Below, piece by piece: positions 45,227-54,884 of a stretch of 64,000 nt of DNA. The number at the start of each line of letters is the position of its first letter. The first letter of the stretch is position 1. This stretch comes from Mycobacterium heidelbergense (GTDB lineage Bacteria; Actinomycetota; Actinomycetes; Mycobacteriales; Mycobacteriaceae). The translations under genes were made by a program, and so were the position numbers. The notes beneath the pieces were generated by a model. That model saw nothing but the letters and a program-made list of their open reading frames with translations. It did no database searches and had not been told where the DNA came from. The DNA lies in contig NZ_AP022615.1 of the NCBI RefSeq assembly GCF_010730745.1, positions 2,914,001-2,978,000 on the forward strand, given 5' to 3'.

Positions 45227-45682
45227 GTGGCCGTAAAAGCATCACGGGAATTTGTCGTTGACGCGCCGCCAGCAGTGGTCATGGAGGCGCTGACAGATGT
45301 CGGTCTTCTGTCATCCTGGTCGTCGCTGCACAAACAGATGGAAGTGATCGATCGTTATCCCGACGGTCGCCCGCACCTCGTAAAGGCCACTATCCGGATT
45401 CTCGGGCTCGTCGACAAAGAGATCCTCGAATACCACTGGGGTCCCGACTGGCTCATCTGGGACGCGAAAGGGACCGCCCAGCAGCATGGCCAGCACGTCG
45501 AGTACAACCTCAAACCCGAGGGCGTCGACAAGACACGAGTGCGTTTCGACATCACCGTCGAACCGGCCGGACCCATTCCGGGTTTCGTCGTCAAGCGGGC
45601 AACGGAGAATGTCCTCAACGCCGCGGTGAAGGGGTTGAGTGATCTGGTCGTCGGCGGCGGAAATTCCGGCAAGGCGAAGTAA
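45227..45682 (+). CDS. SRPBCC-family protein
   Basis: The product has 151 residues: VKASREFVVDAPPAVVMEALTDVGLLSSWSS, a WGPDWLIWDAKG segment and a C-terminal helix. GTG start at 45227, since the upstream open frame runs through the end of far. It corresponds to Rv0856 and is paralogous to the next gene. Confidence 0.85.
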   Translation: MAVKASREFVVDAPPAVVMEALTDVGLLSSWSSLHKQMEVIDRYPDGRPHLVKATIRILGLVDKEILEYHWGPDWLIWDAKGTAQQHGQHVEYNLKPEGVDKTRVRFDITVEPAGPIPGFVVKRATENVLNAAVKGLSDLVVGGGNSGKAK

Positions 45683-45721
45683 AGGTACTTACGCGATACC
45701 GTAATTGCTAATTTTGTAGCA

Positions 45722-46165
45722 ATGGCCGTACAAGCATCGTCGGAAATCGTCATCGACGCGCCCCCGGAAGTAGTCATGGAGGCGCTCGCCGACATGGACG
45801 CCGTGCCGTCGTGGTCGTCGGTGCACAAGCGGGTCGAAGTTATCGACAAACATCCCGACGGGCGACCCCATCACGTGAAAGTCACCATCAAAGTGACCGG
45901 CATCGTCGACACGGAACTGCTCGAATACCACTGGGGTCCGGACTGGATGGTGTGGGACGCGCAGAGGACGGCCCAGCAGCATGGTCAACACGGGGAGTAC
46001 AACCTGAGCCGCGAGGGTGACGACAAAACCCGGGTGCGGTTCGCGATCACGGTCGAGCCGTGGGCGCCGCTGCCCGAGTTTTGGGTGAAGCGGGCCCGCA
46101 GAAAAATCTTGCATGCCGCGCTCGAGGGCCTGCGACAGCGCGTGATGGGCGCCGAGGGGCCTTAG
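45722..46165 (+). CDS. SRPBCC-family protein (tandem paralogue)
   Basis: The product has 147 residues with the same plan as the previous gene, sharing YHWGPDWMVWDAQRTAQQHGQH. It corresponds to Rv0857. Tandem duplication of lipid-binding SRPBCC proteins beside a racemase and beta-oxidation genes suggests handling of hydrophobic acyl intermediates, but no ligand is known. Confidence 0.87.
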   Translation: MAVQASSEIVIDAPPEVVMEALADMDAVPSWSSVHKRVEVIDKHPDGRPHHVKVTIKVTGIVDTELLEYHWGPDWMVWDAQRTAQQHGQHGEYNLSREGDDKTRVRFAITVEPWAPLPEFWVKRARRKILHAALEGLRQRVMGAEGP

Positions 46166-46169
46166 CTGT

Positions 46170-47360
46170 TCAGTCGCGCAGCGCGGCCAGCCGCCTGAGC
46201 GCCTCGTCGAGGGTGTCGTCGCGTTTACAGAAAGTGAAGCGCACCAAGTGATTCCACACCCCGGCTTGTTTTGCGGCGTGCTCGGCGGCCGGATCGCAGA
46301 ACGCCGACATCGGGATGGCTGCCACCCCAACCCTTTCCGGTAGCGCCGCACAGAACGCGGTGCTGTCATCGTACCCGAGCGGGCGCGGGTCGGCGCACAG
46401 GAAGTAACTGCCGTCGCTGTCGTGCACCGCAAAGCCGATCTCGGTCAGCCCGGCGGCCAGCCGATCGCGCCTGCCCCGCAGGGAGCGGCGAAGTTCGGCC
46501 ACCCAGGCGTCCTCGGTGTCCAGCGCGAGGGCCACCGCGGGCTGGAACGGCGCGCCGCCGACGTAGCTCAAATACTGCTTGGCCGCACGCACCCCGGCAA
46601 TGAGTTGCGCTGGGCCGCAAGCCCATCCGATTTTCCAGCCGGTGCAGTTGAACATCTTGGCCGCGCTGGAGATGGTGATCGTGCGCTCGGTCATTCCATC
46701 GAAGGCCGCCAACGGTAAATGCTTCTTGCCTCCCGGGCCGTCGAACACCAGGTGTTCGTACACCTCATCGGTGATCACCACAAGGTCGGCCGCCACCGCG
46801 ATCTGCGCGATGGCCGCCAAGTCCGTCGCGCTCAGCACCGTGCCCGTCGGGTTGTGCGGCGAATTCACAATCAGCGCACGGGTCCGCGGGGTCACCGCCC
46901 GCCGCAACGCGTCGGCGTCGAGCGCAAAGCCGCGGCCATCGGGCACCAGCGGCACGGCCACCCGGTGCGCGCCGGCCATCGCCACCACCGGCGAGTAGGA
47001 GTCATAGAAGGGCTCGATCAGGATGACTTCCGAGCCCGGCTCGATCAGCCCGATCACCGCCGCGGCGATGGCCTCGGTGGCCCCGACGGTCACCAGCACC
47101 TCGGTGTCCGGGTCGTACCGCACGCCAAAATGCCGCTGACGATGTGCCGCGATCGCCTGCCGCAGCGAAGCGATGCCGATCCCGGGCGGGTACTGGTTGG
47201 CGCCCTCGGCGATGGCGTCCTGGGCGGCCTTCAGCATCGCCGGGGGCCCGTCCTCGTCGGGGAAACCCTGGCCGAGGTTCACCGCGCCGATCCGCGCGGC
47301 CAGCGCCGACATTTCGGCGAACACCGTGGTCGCGTATGGCCGCAGTCGCGACACCGTCAT
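46170..47360 (-). CDS. dapC: N-succinyldiaminopimelate aminotransferase
   Basis: A 396-residue class I/II PLP-dependent aminotransferase. NSPHNPTGT (166-174) and the PLP lysine K235 in SSAAKMFNCTGWKIG are present. It is orthologous by position and sequence to Rv0858c (DapC) of the lysine/diaminopimelate pathway. The start at 47360 (MTVSRLRPY) is chosen; an open frame upstream to 47474 covers repeats. It is convergent with the SRPBCC gene. Confidence 0.92.
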   Translation of the reverse strand: MTVSRLRPYATTVFAEMSALAARIGAVNLGQGFPDEDGPPAMLKAAQDAIAEGANQYPPGIGIASLRQAIAAHRQRHFGVRYDPDTEVLVTVGATEAIAAAVIGLIEPGSEVILIEPFYDSYSPVVAMAGAHRVAVPLVPDGRGFALDADALRRAVTPRTRALIVNSPHNPTGTVLSATDLAAIAQIAVAADLVVITDEVYEHLVFDGPGGKKHLPLAAFDGMTERTITISSAAKMFNCTGWKIGWACGPAQLIAGVRAAKQYLSYVGGAPFQPAVALALDTEDAWVAELRRSLRGRRDRLAAGLTEIGFAVHDSDGSYFLCADPRPLGYDDSTAFCAALPERVGVAAIPMSAFCDPAAEHAAKQAGVWNHLVRFTFCKRDDTLDEALRRLAALRD

Positions 47361-47394
47361 GGTCGTCGAGCTTATGCCGGCGTGTCCCGCGACC

Positions 47395-47440
47395 GTCACG
47401 CCAGCGTGACGCCCGCGTCTGACAGGCACGCTGGCGTGAC
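47395..47440. repeat. Inverted repeat between dapC and fadA
   Basis: A 14-base perfect inverted repeat (GTCACGCCAGCGTG and its complement) with an 18-base spacer. The left arm also lies in an 18-base palindrome of its own (47394-47411). It shares the CGTCACGC core with the repeat at 60635-60694. Confidence 0.7.
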
Positions 47441-47551
47441 GCTCGGCGTGGCTGATCAGCGGCAACCCGCCCAACCAACAGGTTGGCCGGGCGTCCTGTT
47501 AGGGTGCTGGTAGACGGACCCGAAACCCCCATTTGTGAACAGGAAGTCGAT

Positions 47552-48763
<1,212 letters not shown>

Positions 48764-48767
48764 GAGC

Positions 48768-50912
48768 ATGCCAGAGAACACGATTCAGTGGGACAAGGAC
48801 GCCGACGGCATCGTCACGCTGACGATGGACGACCCCACCGGGTCGGCCAACGTGATGAACGAGCACTACGCCGAGTCCATGCACAAGGCTGTAGAACGCT
48901 TTGTCGCGGAAAAGGATTCGATCACCGGGGTGGTCATCACCAGCGCGAAGAAGACCTTCTTCGCCGGTGGCGACCTCAAGGGCATGATCAAGCTCGGCCC
49001 GGAGAACGCCGGCGAGGCGTTCGACACGGTCGAATCGGTCAAGCGGGACCTGCGGGTGCTGGAGACCCTCGGCAAGCCGGTGGTGGCCGCCATCAACGGC
49101 GCCGCGCTGGGCGGCGGGCTGGAGATCGCGCTGGCCTGTCACCACCGCATCGCCGCCGACGTCAAGGGCCTGGTCGTCGGTCTGCCCGAGGTGACGCTGG
49201 GCCTCCTGCCCGGTGGCGGCGGCGTCACCCGCACCGTGCGGATGTTCGGCATCCAGAACGCGTTCATGAACATCCTGTCGCAGGGCACCCGGTTCAGGCC
49301 GGACAAGGCCAAGGAGATCGGGCTGGTCGACGAGCTCGTCGGCTCGGTCGAGGAATTGGTGCCCGCAGCCAAGGCATGGATTAAGGCGAATCCCGAGGCG
49401 CACGAACAGCCTTGGGACAAGAAGGGTTACAAGATGCCCGGCGGCACCCCGTCCAGCCCGGCGCTGGCCGCCATCCTGCCGTCGTTCCCGGCGCTGCTGC
49501 GCAAGCAGCTCAAGGGTGCGCCGATGCCGGCGCCGCGGGCGATCCTGGACGCCGCCGTCGAGGGTGCGCAGGTGGACTTCGACACCGCGAGCCGCATCGA
49601 GAGCCGCTACTTCACGTCTCTGGTTACCGGCCAGGTCGCCAAGAACATGATCCAAGCGTTCTTCTTCGACCTGCAGCACATCAACGGCGGCGGCTCGCGC
49701 CCGGACGGCATCGAGCCGGTCAAGATCAACAAGATCGGTGTGCTGGGCGCCGGCATGATGGGCGCCGGCATCGCCTATGTGTCGGCCAAGGCCGGCTTCG
49801 ACGTGGTGCTCAAGGACGTCAGCGTGGAAGCCGCCGCTAAAGGCAAGGGCTACTCGGAAAAGCTTGAGGCCAAGGCACTTCAACGCGGCAAGACCACCGA
49901 GGAGAAGAGCAAGGCGCTGCTGGACCGCATCACGCCGACGGCCGATGCCGCCGACTTCAAGGGCGTCGACTTCGTGATCGAGGCGGTGTTCGAGAACCAG
50001 GACCTCAAGCACAAGGTTTTCCAGGAGATCGAGGACGTCGTCGAACCCAACGCGCTGCTCGGGTCGAACACCTCGACGCTGCCGATCACCGGCCTGGCGA
50101 CCGGCGTCAAGCGGCAGGAGGACTTCATCGGCATCCACTTCTTCTCGCCGGTCGACAAGATGCCGCTGGTCGAAATCATCAAGGGCGAGAAGACTTCTGA
50201 CGAGGCGCTGGCCCGGGTGTTCGACTACACGCTGGCCATCGGCAAGACCCCGATCGTCGTCAACGACAGCCGCGGCTTCTTCACCAGCCGCGTGATCGGC
50301 ACGTTCGTCAACGAGGCGCTGGCGATGCTCGGCGAGGGCGTGGAGCCGGCCAGCGTCGAGCACGCCGGCTCGCAGGCCGGCTACCCGGCGCCGCCGCTGC
50401 AGCTGTCCGACGAGCTCAACCTGGAGCTGATGCACAAGATCGCTACCGCTACTCGCAAGGGTGTCGAGGATGCCGGCGGCACCTACGAGCCGCACCCGGC
50501 GGAGGCCGTCGTCGAGAAGATGATCGAGCTCGGCCGGCCGAGCCGGCTGAAGGGTGCCGGCTTCTATGAGTATGCCGACGGCAAGCGCACCCGCCTCTGG
50601 CCGGGCCTGCGGGAGGCGTTCAAGTCCGGCTCCTCGCAGCCGCCGCTGCGGGACATGATCGACCGGATGCTGTTCGCCGAGGCGCTGGAAACCCAGAAGT
50701 GCCTCGACGAGGGCGTGCTGACGTCGACCGCCGACGCCAACATCGGGTCGATCATGGGCATCGGGTACCCGCCCTACACGGGTGGCAGCGCGCAGTTCAT
50801 CGTCGGCTACCAGGGCCCGGCCGGTACGGGCAAGGAAGCCTTCGTGGCGCGGGCGCGTGAGCTGGCGGCCAAGTACGGCGACCGCTTCCTGCCGCCGAAG
50901 TCGCTGACGTAG
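48768..50912 (+). CDS. fadB: Multifunctional beta-oxidation alpha subunit
   Basis: The product has 714 residues. The N-terminal enoyl-CoA hydratase domain (about 1-190) has E119 (GGGLEI) and E141 (GLPEVTLG) at the catalytic positions. An NAD-binding domain begins near 321 (KIGVLGAGMMGAGIAY), followed by the 3-hydroxyacyl-CoA dehydrogenase C-terminal domains. Partner of fadA in the same operon; ortholog of Rv0860. Confidence 0.95.
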   Translation: MPENTIQWDKDADGIVTLTMDDPTGSANVMNEHYAESMHKAVERFVAEKDSITGVVITSAKKTFFAGGDLKGMIKLGPENAGEAFDTVESVKRDLRVLETLGKPVVAAINGAALGGGLEIALACHHRIAADVKGLVVGLPEVTLGLLPGGGGVTRTVRMFGIQNAFMNILSQGTRFRPDKAKEIGLVDELVGSVEELVPAAKAWIKANPEAHEQPWDKKGYKMPGGTPSSPALAAILPSFPALLRKQLKGAPMPAPRAILDAAVEGAQVDFDTASRIESRYFTSLVTGQVAKNMIQAFFFDLQHINGGGSRPDGIEPVKINKIGVLGAGMMGAGIAYVSAKAGFDVVLKDVSVEAAAKGKGYSEKLEAKALQRGKTTEEKSKALLDRITPTADAADFKGVDFVIEAVFENQDLKHKVFQEIEDVVEPNALLGSNTSTLPITGLATGVKRQEDFIGIHFFSPVDKMPLVEIIKGEKTSDEALARVFDYTLAIGKTPIVVNDSRGFFTSRVIGTFVNEALAMLGEGVEPASVEHAGSQAGYPAPPLQLSDELNLELMHKIATATRKGVEDAGGTYEPHPAEAVVEKMIELGRPSRLKGAGFYEYADGKRTRLWPGLREAFKSGSSQPPLRDMIDRMLFAEALETQKCLDEGVLTSTADANIGSIMGIGYPPYTGGSAQFIVGYQGPAGTGKEAFVARARELAAKYGDRFLPPKSLT

Positions 50913-50922
50913 GGCCCACGAC

Positions 50923-50972
50923 CAGACGCGGAATCGCATTGCAAAGGCCTTCGCAATGCGATTCCGCGTCTG
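50923..50972. terminator. Long perfect hairpin after fadB
   Basis: A perfect 20-base inverted repeat (CAGACGCGGAATCGCATTGC and its complement) around a 10-base spacer, 10 bases after the fadB stop and 74 bases before the convergent monooxygenase end. It is likely a bidirectional terminator; no U-tract. Confidence 0.7.
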
Positions 50973-51046
50973 CTCGCGCGCGTCGCGACAAAGAGCCGAC
51001 CGCTCACGTGTGCCAGATCGTCCTCGGAGAACCCGCTGCGCAGCGG

Positions 51047-52255
51047 TCAAACGTCGGCTCCGGTGTAATCGGGCACCGGCATCGAGTCGTACAGTCGCAC
51101 ACCCTTGGTGTTCAGCTTCGCCACCGCCCGGGACAGCGAGCCGGGCATCAGTGAAACCAGCTGCGCCCCACGGGTCAACGCCCAGACCCCGGCTCTGGAA
51201 CCGGGGATGATGCCCTTGGCGGCGCCGCGCGCAAACGCCCGGCTGAGATGCACGGGCTCGCGCATCTGCAGCTCGTAGGCGGCGAAGGCCCGCAGATGAT
51301 CGCCGTCGGCCCGGGCCAGCTCCCCGGCCAACACGTAGGCGCCGAGGACCGCCAGGCTGGTGCTGCCGCCGACCGCGGGGCCGGGGCAGTACCCGGCGTC
51401 GCCGACGAGGGTGACCCGTCGGCGCGACCAGATGTCCAGCCGCAGTTGACTGATCGCATCGAAGTAGAACGCGGGCGTCCGGTCGATTTCCCCGATCCAG
51501 CGGTCCACCTGAGGGTGCATGCCCTCGAATGCGTTGCGCAGCAATCCCTTCTGACGCAACGAATCTCGATGATCATAATCGAGTTCCTGCTTGCTGCGAA
51601 AGAGGAACACGGCCCGCGCGTCATCCAGATGCCGCGCGGTGTAGATGGCCGCGACGCGTCCGACACCGACGTGGCCGACCATCTCGGCGTCGTTGACCAG
51701 CGCCTTGGGCGCGGACACCACCGCCAGGTATCCGCCGATGAAGCGGGTGAGTCCGGCCTCGTCGCCGAAGACGAGGCGCCGGACGTTGGAGTGCAGCCCG
51801 TCGGCGCCGACGATGACGTCGAACCGACGGGCCGGCGCGCGCTCGAATGTCACCTCGCCGCCGTGATCGATCGCCGTGATCGAATCGCCGAACAGGTACT
51901 CGACGTCGTCGCGGGCTGCGTCATAGTAGATCTCGCTGAGGTCGTCGCGCATGATCTCCACGTGCCGGTCAGAGCTGGCGCCGTAGATCTTGGTGAGGTC
52001 GATCTCGGTGGGCCGCGGCCGGCCTTCCCGGTACATCGTGAGGCGGCTGGTGCCGGTCGCGAGCGCCTCGATGCGCGGCAAGACGCCCATCTTCGCCGAG
52101 ATTTCCATGGCCGGACGGAACAAGTCGACGGCGTGGCCCCCGGTTTTGCGCAGCGTCGGTGCGCGTTCGACGACGGTGACGTCGAAGCCGTGGCGGGTCA
52201 GCCAGTACGCCAGCACCGGCCCGGCGATGCTGGCGCCGGAGACGAGAATCCGCAC
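51047..52255 (-). CDS. FAD-dependent monooxygenase
   Basis: A 402-residue class A flavin monooxygenase. It has the N-terminal FAD dinucleotide motif GASIAG, the GADGLHSNVRR (DG) motif and LVGDAGYCPGP (GD motif). No membrane segments. It is divergent from a TetR gene, with two palindromic sites in the 80-base gap. It would hydroxylate an aromatic or related substrate; in this place M. tuberculosis has ercc3, so the synteny breaks here. Confidence 0.92.
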   Translation of the reverse strand: MRILVSGASIAGPVLAYWLTRHGFDVTVVERAPTLRKTGGHAVDLFRPAMEISAKMGVLPRIEALATGTSRLTMYREGRPRPTEIDLTKIYGASSDRHVEIMRDDLSEIYYDAARDDVEYLFGDSITAIDHGGEVTFERAPARRFDVIVGADGLHSNVRRLVFGDEAGLTRFIGGYLAVVSAPKALVNDAEMVGHVGVGRVAAIYTARHLDDARAVFLFRSKQELDYDHRDSLRQKGLLRNAFEGMHPQVDRWIGEIDRTPAFYFDAISQLRLDIWSRRRVTLVGDAGYCPGPAVGGSTSLAVLGAYVLAGELARADGDHLRAFAAYELQMREPVHLSRAFARGAAKGIIPGSRAGVWALTRGAQLVSLMPGSLSRAVAKLNTKGVRLYDSMPVPDYTGADV

Positions 52256-52274
52256 GGCGACTCCCTCCTGCTTA

Positions 52275-52317
52275 CTTAACGTTCGGTAAGCCTAACACGG
52301 GGTTTACCTATCGGTAA
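52275..52317. promoter_or_regulatory. TetR operators between the monooxygenase and TetR gene
   Basis: Two related imperfect palindromes, CTTAACGTTCGGTAAG (52275-52290) and TTACCTATCGGTAA (52304-52317), share the half-site CGGTAAG. They lie between the divergent starts at 52255 and 52336, as expected for autoregulation and repression of the monooxygenase. Confidence 0.7.
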
Positions 52318-52335
52318 GTCAGTTAAACTCGGGGG

Positions 52336-52872
52336 GTGAGCCGGCCCCGGTCAGACACCCGACAGCGCATCCAAGAGGTCGCTCGGGACCTGTTTCTGCA
52401 GCAGGGCGTGCAGCGCACCAGCCTCCAGGACATCGCGGACAAACTGGGGATCACCAAACCCGCGCTGTACTACCACTTCGCCTCGCGGGAAGAATTGGTG
52501 CGCAGCATCCTGGTGCCGTTGATCGACGAGGGTGAGCAGTTCATCGACGACCAGGAAAGCCGCGGCGACACCGATGCCCGCGAATTGCTCGAGGGCTATT
52601 TCGATTTCCACTACCGGCACCGGCACGACCTGATGTTGGTGCTGGCCGAAATTGCGATGCTGGCCGACCTTGGCCTCATCGACAAGGTGCTGGCCTGGCG
52701 TGACCGGCTCGGCAAGCTGGTGTTCGGCCCGCGGCCGACGCTGGAGCAATCCACCCGCGCGGTCGTCGCGTTCGGCGGCCTGCAGGACTGCTGCCTGCAA
52801 TTCCCCGACACCCCCTACGACGTGTTGCGCGCGACCTCGGTAAAGGCCGCGCTCGACGCGCTGGGTGTGTGA
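52336..52872 (+). CDS. TetR-family transcriptional regulator
   Basis: The product has 178 residues with the helix-turn-helix near 25-55 (TSLQDIADKLGITKPALYYHFASREEL). GTG start. Divergent from the FAD monooxygenase and probably its repressor through the operators in the gap. Inducer unknown. Confidence 0.9.
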   Translation: MSRPRSDTRQRIQEVARDLFLQQGVQRTSLQDIADKLGITKPALYYHFASREELVRSILVPLIDEGEQFIDDQESRGDTDARELLEGYFDFHYRHRHDLMLVLAEIAMLADLGLIDKVLAWRDRLGKLVFGPRPTLEQSTRAVVAFGGLQDCCLQFPDTPYDVLRATSVKAALDALGV

Positions 52873-52881
52873 GGGTGAGCG

Positions 52882-52957
52882 GGCCCGCATCGCCGCCGGG
52901 CGTGGTCTGATCGCCCGGTTCCTCCTCGGCCCGTTCCGGCCCGCATCGTCGCCGGGC
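52882..52957 (+). repeat. Two copies of a 20-base GC-rich repeat
   Basis: GGCCCGCATCGCCGCCGGGC at 52882-52901 recurs at 52938-52957 with one change (C to T). Each copy can fold on itself (GCCCG with CGGGC). The pair lies just upstream of the next gene. Confidence 0.75.
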
Positions 52958-52971
52958 TAAAGTCCCAAGCT

Positions 52972-53961
52972 ATGCGCTTTGGCCTCTTCATCCCGCAGGG
53001 CTGGCGGATGGATCTCGTCGACATCGAACCGGAGCAACACTGGGCGGTGATGCGCGACCTGGCCACCTACGCCGACGGCGGCGCGTGGGACTCGCTGTGG
53101 GTCTACGACCACTTCCACACCGTCCCGATGCCGACGGGCGAAGCCACCCACGAGGCGTGGTCGCTGATGGCCGCATACGCGGCGACCACGTCGCGGATCA
53201 AGCTCGGCCAGATGTGCACAGCGATGAGCTACCGCAATCCCGTCTACCTGGCCAAGGTCGCGGCCACCGCCGACATCATCTCGGGCGGCCGGATTCAGAT
53301 GGGCATCGGGGGCGGCTGGTACGAACATGAGTGGCGCGCTTACGGTTACGGGTTTCCGTCGGCAGCGGTGCGGTTGGCGCGGCTGGACGAGGGCGTGCAG
53401 ATCATGCGTGACGCCTGGCGCGACGGCAAAGTCAGCTTCGACGGCAAGCACTATCAGGTCGACGGCGCGATCGTCGCACCGAAGCCGTTACAGGACAAGG
53501 GGATTCCGCTGTGGATCGCCGGCGGCGGTGAAAAGGTGACGTTGCGCATCGCCGCGAAATACGCGCAATACACCAACTTCACATCGGAGCCCACGGCATT
53601 CGCGCACAAGTCGGAGGTGCTGGCGCGGCACTGTCGCGACGTGGGAACCGACTTCGACGCCATCGTGCGCTCGTCGAATTTCACCGCGATCGTTGGCGCG
53701 TCGGACGCCGACGTCAAGGACCGGCTGCAACGGGTGCGTGACCGCATGGTCCGCTATGTGCCTGAGGCCGTGGCCGATTCGATGATCGCCGGGGGCAGCG
53801 GGTCGGACTCGGCGACGGGCACGCCCCAACAGGTGATCGAGCGGATGGCCAAGCTGCGCGATCTCGGCTGCGAGTACGCGATCTGCTACTTCCCGGAGGC
53901 CGCCTACGACCGCTCCGGCATCGAGTTGTTCGAACGCGAAGTGATCCCCGCTTTGAGCTAG
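52972..53961 (+). CDS. LLM-class (F420-type) oxidoreductase
   Basis: A 329-residue luciferase-like TIM-barrel oxidoreductase: MRFGLFIPQGWRMDL at the start, LWVYDHFHT, IKLGQMCTAMSYRNPVYLAK, and GGRIQMGIGGGWYEHEW. This pattern is typical of mycobacterial F420-dependent members. No partner gene indicates the substrate. Confidence 0.9.
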   Translation: MRFGLFIPQGWRMDLVDIEPEQHWAVMRDLATYADGGAWDSLWVYDHFHTVPMPTGEATHEAWSLMAAYAATTSRIKLGQMCTAMSYRNPVYLAKVAATADIISGGRIQMGIGGGWYEHEWRAYGYGFPSAAVRLARLDEGVQIMRDAWRDGKVSFDGKHYQVDGAIVAPKPLQDKGIPLWIAGGGEKVTLRIAAKYAQYTNFTSEPTAFAHKSEVLARHCRDVGTDFDAIVRSSNFTAIVGASDADVKDRLQRVRDRMVRYVPEAVADSMIAGGSGSDSATGTPQQVIERMAKLRDLGCEYAICYFPEAAYDRSGIELFEREVIPALS

Positions 53962-54170
53962 TGGTCTCGCCCGTACTGCCAGGTCGCCCACGGCGCAGGA
54001 AAGGCCCACAACCCCCGACGACGTGACGGGGTCTCTATGCACCCCAGTGCAAAACAATCCCCAACGGCTTTACCTGAAGGTCGAAACCACGCGCCGGGCT
54101 CTTGGCATCAGCTAAGGCGTGTCGCCCTATCAGGTTTCGGCGCCAAGAACGACCGCGTTGCCGACACGCT
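53962..54170. other. Intergenic region before vapBC
   Basis: About 210 bases. A 45-codon ORF at 54037-54174 ends against the convergent vapC gene, but it lacks a ribosome site and any known similarity. Nothing else is seen. Confidence 0.5.
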
Positions 54171-54569
54171 TTAGACGCGCACAATGATCAAACCGGCGAC
54201 TCCGTCGAGCGCATCGAAGTCAGCGTCTTGCGTAACCACCGGCAGTCCCCGAGAAGCCGCGATGGCCGCGATCCAAAGGTCATTGATGCGGACTCGGTGG
54301 CCGGTCTCTGCCAGGTGGATTCGAAGTCGCGCCCACATACGCGCTGCGACGTCATCGACCGGAAATGCGAATATGTCGGCAATCGCGTCCAGGGTTGCCA
54401 GTCGTTGCGCACGAACGTCCGACGAGGCGGCTGCGAGTACGCCAAGGTTGAGTTCGGCCACTGTGACCACGGTGGTCGCCACTTCGTCAGGAAACCGTGA
54501 TGCATTGAGGCGGCGACCGCTTTCCTGTGCGATGAATACTGATGTGTCGAGCACGCCGGTGGAGGTCAC
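54171..54569 (-). CDS. VapC-family PIN-domain toxin
   Basis: The product has 132 residues. The acidic PIN residues are all present: D8 (VLDTSVFI), E39 (VAELNLG), D97 (INDLWIAA) and D116/D118 (TQDADFDAL). It is a predicted ribonuclease toxin. It overlaps the antitoxin gene by four bases. Confidence 0.92.
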   Translation of the reverse strand: MTSTGVLDTSVFIAQESGRRLNASRFPDEVATTVVTVAELNLGVLAAASSDVRAQRLATLDAIADIFAFPVDDVAARMWARLRIHLAETGHRVRINDLWIAAIAASRGLPVVTQDADFDALDGVAGLIIVRV

Positions 54570-54826
54570 GGAAGCGGCCCAAGGTCGTCGGTGGTGTCGC
54601 CTGCCAGCTCAGCGAGTTCCTGACGCAACGCAGGATCCGCTTGCGCGCGGTCAAGCCTCCGTAGCAGTTCGTCTCGGCCTAGCCATCTGCACCGGGTCGG
54701 CTGCAGAGCGGTGAGAAGGGCGACCGCCTTGCCGTTGACGGTGACGGTGATGTCTTCGCCCGCCTGGACGCGCCGTAGTAGCCCGGCGGTGTCATTGCGC
54801 AGTTCTCGGGAAGCCGCTACAGCCAT
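54566..54826 (-). CDS. Phd-type antitoxin of the vapBC pair
   Basis: The product has 86 residues with the Phd/YefM DNA-binding start AASRELRNDTAGLLRRVQAGEDITVTVNGK and a C-terminal acidic tail that would wrap the toxin. The start at 54826 was chosen because it matches the family N-terminus; the operator covers this start codon. It neutralises the toxin and represses the operon. Confidence 0.9.
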   Translation of the reverse strand: MAVAASRELRNDTAGLLRRVQAGEDITVTVNGKAVALLTALQPTRCRWLGRDELLRRLDRAQADPALRQELAELAGDTTDDLGPLP

Positions 54827-54851
54827 GCTACGACTGTAGCATGGCTGTAGC
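54816..54851. promoter_or_regulatory. Perfect inverted repeat over the vapB start
   Basis: A 16-base perfect inverted repeat (GCTACAGCCATGCTAC and complement) with a 4-base spacer includes the ATG at 54826-54824. Such placement suits antitoxin-mediated autoregulation. Confidence 0.75.
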
Positions 54852-54884
54852 AACGCTGCTGCCGGTTAGCTGACAGCGGCTCGA

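Noticed and set aside
54037..54174. A 45-codon ORF before vapC
   Set aside because: No ribosome site or known similarity, and it overlaps the convergent vapC stop; kept only as a note.
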